A stretch of 5,298 nt of DNA. Source: Elusimicrobiota bacterium (GTDB lineage: Bacteria > Elusimicrobiota > Elusimicrobia > UBA1565 > UBA9628). The notes beneath the pieces were generated by a model, which was given only the letters and a program-made list of their open reading frames with translations, ran no database searches and was not told where the DNA came from. The DNA is taken from NCBI GenBank assembly GCA_016194625.1, contig JACQBB010000244.1:1-5298 (forward strand). The letters run 5' to 3'. Shown piece by piece: positions 1 to 4,933 of the stretch (position 1 is its first letter; every line of letters begins with the position of its first letter). Both the position numbers and the translations under genes were made by a program.

Positions 1-422
1 AGGTGGACGTCGAGGACGACGGCTCCGTGTTCATCGCGGGCGTCGATCCCGTCGGCTGCGAGCAGGCGAAGGCCGAAGTCGAGGCCCTCCCGCTCGAGGC
101 CGAGGTCGGCAAGATCTACAAGGGGCACGTCGTCTCCATCAAGGAGTTCGGCGCGTTCGTCGAGATCTTCCCGGGCAAGGAAGGCCTGCTCCACATCTCG
201 CAGATCGACGTCAAGCGCATCGCCCGCGTCGAGGAAGTCCTCAAGATCGGCGACGAGGTCGAGGTGAAGTGCCTCGAAGTCGACGAGAACGGGAAGATCC
301 GCCTGTCGCGCAAGGCGGTCACCAACCCCGGCTCCGAGAACGACACTCCCGGACCGCGCCGCGACGGCCCGCCCCGCGAGCACGCGGGAGGCCGGGGGCG
401 CGACCGCGGCGGCCGCCGCTAA
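1..422 (+). CDS. pnp: Polynucleotide phosphorylase, C-terminal part (5' truncated by window)
   Basis: This is the 3' end of PNPase, the phosphorolytic 3'-to-5' exoribonuclease of mRNA decay. The first full codon in the window is at position 3, and the gene begins upstream. The visible protein (about 139 residues) opens with the end of the KH domain (VDVEDDGSVFIAGVD, then a helix with the AKAEVEAL pattern). A complete S1 RNA-binding domain follows at about 105-320, with the PNPase hallmarks GHVVSIKEFGAFVE, EGLLHISQI, GDEVEVKCLEVD and GKIRLSRKA. The last roughly 33 residues are a disordered Arg/Gly/Pro tail ending in GGRGRDRGGRR, probably an extra RNA-contacting tail. The catalytic RNase PH domains lie outside the window. 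The stop TAA (420-422) overlaps the Shine-Dalgarno of accB, so the two are probably co-transcribed. Other S1 proteins are unlikely given the KH-S1 order and wording. Confidence 0.93.
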   Translation, partial: VDVEDDGSVFIAGVDPVGCEQAKAEVEALPLEAEVGKIYKGHVVSIKEFGAFVEIFPGKEGLLHISQIDVKRIARVEEVLKIGDEVEVKCLEVDENGKIRLSRKAVTNPGSENDTPGPRRDGPPREHAGGRGRDRGGRR

Positions 423-437
423 GGAGAGAATCCCGAC

Positions 438-968
438 ATGGCCAAGAAGACGGAGACGCCGAAGAACGGGAACGGGTCCTCGGGCCCGCTCGAGACTCTG
501 AAAGCCGTCTACGACTTCATGACCCAGAACGGTCTCGACACCGTCGAGATCGCCGAGGACGGGGCCCAGATCAAGCTCGTCCGCCGCAAGAATCAGACCG
601 TGCAGGTCGCCGTGCCCGTGCCCGTCGCGGTGGGGGGAGCCGTCGCTCCCTCCGCCGCGCTGGACGCGGGAAGGATTTCCTCTGCCGCGTCCGTGCCGGG
701 TCCGAAGGATCCCGGCCCGGCGCTCCCCGCGGGCCCGTCGGTGAAGTCTCCGATGATGGGCATCTTCTACCGGGCGCCGTCCCCGTCCAGCCCGCCCTTC
801 TGCAAGGAAGGCGACTCGGTCAAGCCCGGCCAGGTCATCTGCATGATCGAGGCAATGAAGGTCTTCAACGAGATCAAGGCCGAGTTCCCGTGCACGATCG
901 TGAAGTGCCTGGTCGAGAACGGCAAGCCGGTGAAGGCCGGACAGGACCTGATCATCGTCTCGCGCTGA
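438..968 (+). CDS. accB: Acetyl-CoA carboxylase biotin carboxyl carrier protein (BCCP)
   Basis: BCCP carries the biotin that shuttles carboxylate between biotin carboxylase (AccC) and carboxyltransferase (AccAD) in the first committed step of fatty-acid synthesis. The protein has 176 residues. It has a conserved N-terminal segment (about 17-51, LKAVYDFMTQNGLDTVEIAE then IKLVRR), an Ala/Pro/Val-rich flexible linker (about 55-100), and a C-terminal biotinyl domain (about 100-176). The biotinyl domain contains SPMMGIFYRAPSP, including the BCCP 'thumb' insertion, and the biotin site EAMKVFNEI with the acceptor Lys at residue 141, 35 residues from the C terminus as is usual. The Met after the acceptor Lys in the common AMKM form is Val here, which is tolerated in the family. 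Start ATG 438 is supported by AAGGAG at 421-426, an 11-nt spacing and slightly long. It lies 15 nt after pnp and ends at a strong terminator. The usual downstream partner accC is absent. Confidence 0.96.
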   Translation: MAKKTETPKNGNGSSGPLETLKAVYDFMTQNGLDTVEIAEDGAQIKLVRRKNQTVQVAVPVPVAVGGAVAPSAALDAGRISSAASVPGPKDPGPALPAGPSVKSPMMGIFYRAPSPSSPPFCKEGDSVKPGQVICMIEAMKVFNEIKAEFPCTIVKCLVENGKPVKAGQDLIIVSR

Positions 969-991
969 CGCCTCCGGCGCCCGACGCGAAC

Positions 992-1031
992 GCCCCGCGG
1001 CGACGAGCCGCGGGGCTTCTTTTTTCTTCTT
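992..1031 (+). terminator. Intrinsic (Rho-independent) terminator after accB
   Basis: A perfect 9-bp GC stem is formed by GCCCCGCGG (992-1000) and CCGCGGGGC (1008-1016), with a 7-nt loop CGACGAG. A T-rich tract follows directly, TTCTTTTTTCTTCTT (1017-1031). It lies 23 nt after the accB stop and should end the pnp-accB transcript. The last two T residues are also the first bases of the vapB -35 box. Confidence 0.92.
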
Positions 1032-1064
1032 GACAGGAGCCCGCCCCCGATACACACTATACAC
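1030..1064 (+). promoter_or_regulatory. vapBC promoter (perfect -35, weak -10)
   Basis: TTGACA at 1030-1035 matches the sigma-70 -35 consensus exactly. A 17-bp spacer puts the -10 at 1053-1058 (CACACT, 3 of 6 matches). Alternatives are TACACA at 1051 with 15-bp spacing, or TATACA at 1058 with a long 22-bp spacing. With the 17-bp choice, the expected start site is at or next to the vapB ATG (1065). No Shine-Dalgarno is visible between 1036 and 1064. The -35 is clear, but the exact -10 is not. Confidence 0.65.
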
Positions 1065-1065
1065 A
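1050..1065 (+). repeat. Direct repeat ATACACA x2, likely VapB operator
   Basis: ATACACA occurs at 1050-1056 and again at 1059-1065, a 9-bp period. The repeats cover the -10 region, and the second runs into the vapB start codon. Ribbon-helix-helix antitoxins and regulators often bind short tandem sites over their own promoter, so this is a plausible autoregulation site for VapB or the VapBC complex. That role is inferred from position; only the repeat itself is seen. Confidence 0.5.
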
Positions 1066-1295
1066 TGAAACGGACGAATCTTGTGCTTGATGAGTCATTG
1101 CTCAAGGAGGCGGTCGCGCTCTCCGGAGCGAAGACTTTCTCGATGACCGTGGACATCGCGCTCCACGATTTCGTGCGGAGGGCGAAGGCGCGGAGGATCT
1201 TCGAGCTCGCCGGCACCGGCGCTTGGGAGGGAGACCTCGCGGAGATGCGGGGGGACTCTCCGCGCCGCCGGAAGTCCGGGAGGCGCCGGCGGTGA
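1065..1295 (+). CDS. vapB: Type II antitoxin, VapB family (ribbon-helix-helix)
   Basis: This 76-residue protein is the probable antitoxin that binds and neutralises the adjacent PIN-domain toxin and represses their shared promoter. Residues 1-40 look like a ribbon-helix-helix DNA-binding domain: the strand KRTNLVLD, a first helix ESLLKEAVALSG, then a second helix with the VDIALHDFVRR pattern. Residues 43-62 (RRIFELAGTGAWEGDLAEMR) match the C-terminal toxin-binding segment of VapB antitoxins, where a Trp-Glu-Gly-Asp-Leu stretch commonly occurs. The protein ends in an Arg-rich tail (PRRRKSGRRRR), encoded where the vapC Shine-Dalgarno sits. It overlaps vapC by 4 nt (GTGA, 1292-1295), which implies translational coupling. 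The start ATG gives the typical N terminus of the family, although no Shine-Dalgarno precedes it. Confidence 0.9.
   Translation: MKRTNLVLDESLLKEAVALSGAKTFSMTVDIALHDFVRRAKARRIFELAGTGAWEGDLAEMRGDSPRRRKSGRRRR
1278..1283 (+). promoter_or_regulatory. Shine-Dalgarno that fixes the vapC GTG start
   Basis: GGGAGG at 1278-1283 lies inside the 3' end of vapB, 8 nt before GTG 1292. This supports GTG 1292 over the in-frame ATG at 1223, which would add 23 residues encoded antiparallel in theme to nothing known in PIN toxins. Confidence 0.7.
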
Positions 1296-1681
1296 TCCTC
1301 GTCGACACCTCGGTCTGGATCGAGATGATCCGCGGCGGGATGAAGGGCCGGGCGAACGCCGCCTTCGACATCGAAGAGGCCGTGACCTGCCTCCCGGTCG
1401 TGCAGGAGGTCCTTCAGGGCATCCGCGACGAGGCCATGTTCCGGATCGCCCGCGAGTCGCTGTTCTCCCTGCCGATCGTCGAATCTCCGCTCGGTCCGGA
1501 GACCTATGAACGGGCCGTCGAGCTCTACCGCCTGGCGCGCCGCCAGGGCCTGACGGTCCGCTCGTCCGTCGACTGCCTGATCGCCGCCTGCGCCCTGCGC
1601 CACGACCTCACCGTCCTCCATCGGGACCGCGATTATGCGGCGCTGGCGAGAGTCTCCGGCCTGCGCGAACGCCGCCTCTGA
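1292..1681 (+). CDS. vapC: VapC-family PIN-domain ribonuclease toxin
   Basis: This 129-residue PIN-domain protein is a probable Mg-dependent endoribonuclease toxin. Family members cleave tRNA, rRNA or mRNA and are held inactive by the cognate VapB. The acidic active site is complete: Asp5 in ILVDTSVWIE at the N terminus, Glu39 in VVQEVLQGI, Asp94 in SVDCLIAACAL, and Asp112 in LHRDRDY. Length is normal for VapC. The GTG start at 1292 overlaps the vapB stop and begins directly with the first PIN strand; a longer form from ATG 1223 would place extra residues before the catalytic strand. No key residue is missing and there is no frameshift, so the toxin looks functional. The actual RNA target cannot be read from the sequence. 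No T-tract terminator is seen after it; the dyad at 1715-1750 is the nearest possible stem-loop. Confidence 0.93.
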   Translation: MILVDTSVWIEMIRGGMKGRANAAFDIEEAVTCLPVVQEVLQGIRDEAMFRIARESLFSLPIVESPLGPETYERAVELYRLARRQGLTVRSSVDCLIAACALRHDLTVLHRDRDYAALARVSGLRERRL

Positions 1682-1713
1682 TGCCCCGGCCATCCCGCCC
1701 GGCTCGCGCCGAG

Positions 1714-1722
1714 TTATCCACA
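1714..1722 (+). promoter_or_regulatory. Perfect DnaA-box sequence upstream of ftsK
   Basis: TTATCCACA (1714-1722) equals the strict DnaA-box consensus. A degenerate copy in the opposite orientation, CGTGGATAT at 1743-1751 (7 of 9 matches), lies at the mirror position across the dyad described at 1715-1750. There is no wider cluster of boxes, no AT-rich unwinding tract and no dnaA/dnaN gene nearby, so this reads as a regulatory or titration site rather than an origin. DnaA binding is inferred from the sequence match only. Confidence 0.5.
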
Positions 1723-1750
1723 GAAAAATCGCGCGATTTCCCCGTGGATA
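1715..1750. repeat. 36-bp imperfect inverted repeat with perfect 14-bp core
   Basis: The axis lies between 1732 and 1733. The core AAATCGCGCGATTT (1726-1739) is a perfect 14-bp palindrome. Further out, TATCCAC (1715-1721) pairs with GTGGATA (1744-1750), and one more pair (1723/1742) matches. In total 15 of 18 base pairs are symmetric. It sits 33 nt after vapC and about 50 nt before the ftsK -10 box. It could be an operator for a dimeric regulator, a paired DnaA site, or an RNA hairpin ending vapBC transcripts, although no T-tract follows. Confidence 0.75.
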
Positions 1751-1777
1751 TCTCCCCGTCGCCGTCGGGGCCATGCA

Positions 1778-1806
1778 TGGGCAAACGCCCGTAAAACCGC
1801 TATAAT
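1778..1806 (+). promoter_or_regulatory. Probable ftsK operon promoter
   Basis: TATAAT at 1801-1806 is a perfect -10 box. TGGGCA at 1778-1783, exactly 17 bp upstream, matches the -35 consensus at 4 of 6 positions. Transcription would start near 1813 and give a leader of about 35 nt before the TTG start. The -35 overlaps a 10-bp palindrome CCATGCATGG (1771-1780) and a small GGGC/GCCC hairpin (1779-1790). Nothing else in this GC-rich intergenic stretch resembles a promoter so well. Confidence 0.7.
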
Positions 1807-1835
1807 CCGGGCTTCGGAGGCGTCGAGGCACTCTC

Positions 1836-1839
1836 GGAG
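1836..1839 (+). promoter_or_regulatory. Shine-Dalgarno that fixes the ftsK TTG start
   Basis: GGAG at 1836-1839 lies 8 nt before TTG 1848. No ATG or GTG occurs in frame between the predicted transcription start (near 1813) and 1848, so the rare TTG start is the best supported. Confidence 0.65.
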
Positions 1840-1847
1840 ATTCTTCT

Positions 1848-4166
1848 TTGCCCACACACCGGTACAAGGCGGCGGCGAAAGCGACGAAAGGCGGCGGCAA
1901 GGGCCGCAAGGACATCCTGCCTTCGGCCCTGCGCTGGATCACCTTCTTCCTCGGCGCCGTGTACCTGTCCTGGGCGCTGGTCTTCCCGGACCCGAGCATG
2001 TCCGGCGGGATCGGCTCCGCCGTCGCCGGCTTCCTGTTCCGCCAGTTCGGCGACGCCGCCTACATCCTCCCGCTGTTCCTGTTCAACGGCTTCCTCCAGC
2101 ACGTCCTGCGCGGCAAGACGACCGGCTGGATGGTGACGACGCTCGCCTCGTTCTTCGGCCTGGTCGCGGGCACCGCGCTGTTCGCCAAGATCGGCTTCTG
2201 GGCCGGCGCGGACATGACGGCCGCGGGCGGCGCGTGGGGCGCGGCGATCGCCGGCGTGCTGACCTCGGGCATGGGCGGCGTCGGAGCGTTCATCCTGTCG
2301 CTCGGCGTGATGCTGTTCGCGATGCAGATCGTGTTCGAGATCCGCTGGGCCGCCGTCGCCGCGTGGGCGTGGGGACTGCTCGCCGAGGACTACGCCGAGT
2401 GGACCAAGGCCCGCGCCGAGCTGAAGGCGCAGAAGGCGAAGGCCCCGTCGCAGGACGACGCCGCCAAGAAGAAGACCGCCGACCCCAAGGCCGCCGCGAA
2501 GGACGCCAAGCCCGTCGAGACCCTGCCTCCTCCGAAGCCGGTGGACACGCGCGCGGTGAAGCCCGCCGGCGAGAACGGGGCTCTGCCCAAGCTCGTCGAG
2601 GTCAAGGACGCCAAGCCCAAGGCGGCGTCCTCCAACGGCGACTCGCCGCGGCCGACCGCGCCCGCGCCGACCTCCACCTACAAGGACTACAAGCTCCCGC
2701 CGATCGACCTGCTCAGCCTGCCGCCGGACCAGAAGCAGCGCGGCAAGCCGACCGAGGCCGAGATCGCCTCCGCCGTGGCCGACCTGGAGCGCACGCTGAA
2801 GAGCTTCGAGATCGAGGCGCACGTGTCCGGCTACTCGCCGGGCCCCGTCATCACGCGCTACGAGATCGCGCCCGCGCCCGGCGTGAAGGTCAGCTCCATC
2901 GTCGCGCTCGAGAACGACATCGCGCTGGCGATGCGCGCCAAGGGCATCCGCATCATCGCGCCGATCCCGGGCAAGGCCGCCGTCGGCATCGAGATCCCCA
3001 ACGCCCGCCAGGCCGCCGTCGTCCTGCGCGAGATATTGCAGTCCGAGGCCCTGCCGCCGTCGGCGCCGCTGCTGTCGTTCGCGCTCGGCCTGTCGGCGAG
3101 CGGCGAGCCGGTGTCGGCCGACATCGCCAAGATGCCGCACGTGCTGGTCGCCGGCGCGACCGGCTCCGGCAAGTCGGTGCTGATCCACTCGATGGTGCTG
3201 TCCGTCCTGTTCCGCGCCCGCCCCGACGAGGTCAAGTTCGTCCTCATCGACCCCAAGCGCACCGAGCTGACCTTCTACGAGGGCATCCCGCACCTGTTCG
3301 ACCCGATGGTGGACCCCGCCCGCGTGTCCGTCATCACCAGCCCCAAGGAGGCCGCGAAGGCGCTGAAGGCGCTCGTCAGCCTCATGGAGAAGCGCTACGA
3401 GAAGCTCCAGCTCCACGGCGTGCGCAACCTGGACGGCTACAACGCCGAGGCCGACAAGAAGGGCCTGCCGCGCGACTTCCACGTGGTCGTCGTCATCGAC
3501 GAGCTGGCCGACCTGATGCTCATCGCCGGCGACGTGGTCGAGGACGCGATCCAGCGCCTGACCCAGATGGCGCGCGCCGTCGGCATCCACCTGGTGCTGG
3601 CGACCCAGCGCCCGTCGGTGGACGTCATCACCGGCGTCATCAAGGCCAACCTGCCCAGCCGCATCGCCCTCCAGGTGATCTCGAAGGTGGACTCCAAGGT
3701 CATCCTGGACTGCACCGGCGCGGAGGCCCTGCAGGGCCGCGGCGACCTGCTGTACCTGTCCAGCGGCGCGCAGAAGCCGGAGCGCTGCCAGGGCGCCTTC
3801 GTGTCCGAGGACGAGATCCGCAAGGTCGTGTCCTACCTGAAGACGCAGGGCAAGCCCGACTACCCGATGCTGGAGACGATGGCGGCCAAGGGCTCGGCCG
3901 CGGCCGACCTGGCGCAGTTCGGCGTGGAGCCGCTCGAGTTCTCGCAGGCGCTGAAGCTGGTGATCGAGCGCCGGCGCGTCTCCCAGGACCTGCTCAAGAG
4001 CCAGTTCGGCTCGTCGGCGCGCGCGACGAACCTGCTCTCGCTGCTGGAAGTCAAGGAGATGATCCACAAGCCCGAGGGCTCCAACCGCTGGGAGATCAAC
4101 TTCGACATGATCGAGGAGTACATGCGGGCGCACTTCCCGCAGGTGCCCATCGACAAGAAGGACTGA
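1848..4166 (+). CDS. ftsK: DNA translocase FtsK
   Basis: FtsK is a hexameric, membrane-anchored, ATP-driven pump at the division septum that moves chromosome ends to the daughter cells and activates XerCD recombination at dif. The protein has 772 residues. It begins with a basic N terminus (2-21), then about four membrane segments (roughly 28-46, 70-87, 93-117 and 127-163, the last possibly two). A Lys/Ala/Pro-rich linker (about 180-290) precedes the alpha/beta motor. The motor has the alpha-domain wording SGYSPGPVITRYEI, a Walker A GATGSGKS (436-443), a Walker B with Asp551-Glu552 in VVVIDELADLM, and TQRPS (586-590). A winged-helix gamma domain lies at about 695-752. Motor and anchor look intact, and the linker is shorter than in E. 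coli FtsK, as in many other phyla. The start is TTG with GGAG 8 nt upstream. The stop overlaps lolA by 1 nt. SpoIIIE is the close paralogue, but a diderm context favours FtsK. Confidence 0.96.
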   Translation: MPTHRYKAAAKATKGGGKGRKDILPSALRWITFFLGAVYLSWALVFPDPSMSGGIGSAVAGFLFRQFGDAAYILPLFLFNGFLQHVLRGKTTGWMVTTLASFFGLVAGTALFAKIGFWAGADMTAAGGAWGAAIAGVLTSGMGGVGAFILSLGVMLFAMQIVFEIRWAAVAAWAWGLLAEDYAEWTKARAELKAQKAKAPSQDDAAKKKTADPKAAAKDAKPVETLPPPKPVDTRAVKPAGENGALPKLVEVKDAKPKAASSNGDSPRPTAPAPTSTYKDYKLPPIDLLSLPPDQKQRGKPTEAEIASAVADLERTLKSFEIEAHVSGYSPGPVITRYEIAPAPGVKVSSIVALENDIALAMRAKGIRIIAPIPGKAAVGIEIPNARQAAVVLREILQSEALPPSAPLLSFALGLSASGEPVSADIAKMPHVLVAGATGSGKSVLIHSMVLSVLFRARPDEVKFVLIDPKRTELTFYEGIPHLFDPMVDPARVSVITSPKEAAKALKALVSLMEKRYEKLQLHGVRNLDGYNAEADKKGLPRDFHVVVVIDELADLMLIAGDVVEDAIQRLTQMARAVGIHLVLATQRPSVDVITGVIKANLPSRIALQVISKVDSKVILDCTGAEALQGRGDLLYLSSGAQKPERCQGAFVSEDEIRKVVSYLKTQGKPDYPMLETMAAKGSAAADLAQFGVEPLEFSQALKLVIERRRVSQDLLKSQFGSSARATNLLSLLEVKEMIHKPEGSNRWEINFDMIEEYMRAHFPQVPIDKKD

Positions 4167-4933
4167 TGAAGCTCCTGCTCTGCGCCGTCCTGCTCGCCCT
4201 GCCCGCCGCGGCCTCCGCCGCCGGCAGGAAGGCCGCGCCCAAGAAGAACGGCGTCGCGGTCTCGACGGCCGCCGCCGGGACCCCGCTGTACGAGTACGCC
4301 GTCTCCAGCGCGCCGCTGACCCTGGACCTGATCGCCGCCCGCTTCGGCGAGGTGGACGGGCGCATGAAGACGCTGAAGGCGACCTTCCGCCAGTTCGTGC
4401 GCGTCGAGGACGCGGACTCGGTCCAGCAGGTGGAGGGAGAGGTCTCCTTCCGCAAGCCGGACCTGATGCGCCTGACCCACTCGCTCCCGGAGCCGCAGAC
4501 CGTCGTCTCCGACGGCGTGTTCCTGTGGGTGTACCGCCCGTCTACGAACCAGGTCATCCAGCGCCGCGTCGAGGAATGGCGCCGCAAGGAGCCGCTCGCC
4601 AAGGGCCTGCTCGAGTTCGGCAAGTCCGCCGACCTGCTCTCCAAGTACGACGCCGCCGTGTCCACCGTCTCCGCCCCCGGCGCCGACGGTCACCGCACCT
4701 TCGTCGTCGCGCTGACGCCGAAGGCCGGGGACAAGGGCGACTCCGACTTCGTCCTGACGCTGAAAGCGTCGGATAAGGATTTCTTCCCCGGCGAGGCGAC
4801 GCTGCGCGTCGGCCGCGCCAGCATCCGTTCGACCTTCGAGAACGTCCGCCTGAACCCCGAGTTCCCCGACGAGACCTTCCGCTTCTCGCCGCCGCCCGGC
4901 GCCGACGTCTTCTCCGCACCCGACAAGCCATGA
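4166..4933 (+). CDS. lolA: Outer-membrane lipoprotein carrier protein LolA
   Basis: LolA is the periplasmic chaperone that takes mature lipoproteins from the LolCDE exporter and carries them to the outer membrane. The protein has 255 residues. A signal peptide covers residues 1-18 (MKLLLC then a Leu/Ala core, with probable cleavage after ASA); Cys6 is too early to be a lipobox. Residues 19-50 are a low-complexity spacer not usual in LolA. The LolA fold follows: helix with MKTLKATFRQF (67-77), GEVSFRKPDLMR (91-102), VVSDGVFLWVYRP (113-125) and NQV (128-130), all family hallmarks. The C-terminal half has the SDFVLTLK strand and ends with FRFSPPPGADVF. ATG 4166 shares its A with the ftsK TGA; AAGGA (4158-4162) is only 3 nt away, so translation is probably coupled to ftsK. 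No lolB is visible, as is common outside gamma- and betaproteobacteria. Confidence 0.92.
   Translation: MKLLLCAVLLALPAAASAAGRKAAPKKNGVAVSTAAAGTPLYEYAVSSAPLTLDLIAARFGEVDGRMKTLKATFRQFVRVEDADSVQQVEGEVSFRKPDLMRLTHSLPEPQTVVSDGVFLWVYRPSTNQVIQRRVEEWRRKEPLAKGLLEFGKSADLLSKYDAAVSTVSAPGADGHRTFVVALTPKAGDKGDSDFVLTLKASDKDFFPGEATLRVGRASIRSTFENVRLNPEFPDETFRFSPPPGADVFSAPDKP

Noticed and set aside
269..1033. Plus-strand open frame overlapping pnp and accB
   Set aside because: The product is Arg/Pro-rich with no domain, and it overlaps two clearly real genes in another frame.
1754..1790. Small inverted repeats: CCCCG/CGGGG (1754-1770), CCATGCATGG (1771-1780), GGGC/GCCC (1779-1790)
   Set aside because: The stems are short, as expected by chance in GC-rich DNA, and none has a T-tract. 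They overlap one another and the -35 box, so no separate terminator or operator is claimed.
1682..1847. Possible replication origin, because of the DnaA box
   Set aside because: Only one strict box and one degenerate copy are present, with no AT-rich unwinding region and no dnaA, dnaN or gidA nearby.
1800..4133. Very long open frame (777 codons) on the minus strand opposite ftsK
   Set aside because: It mirrors ftsK codon for codon in a GC-rich gene, is dominated by Arg, Leu, Gly, Asp and His, and has no recognisable domain. It is a shadow of the real gene.
2234..4933. Long plus-strand open frame that runs through ftsK in another frame and into lolA
   Set aside because: Its first 644 codons give an Arg/Gly/Ala-rich, domain-free product out of frame with ftsK. 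Only the part from 4166 is a gene, with signal peptide and LolA motifs.
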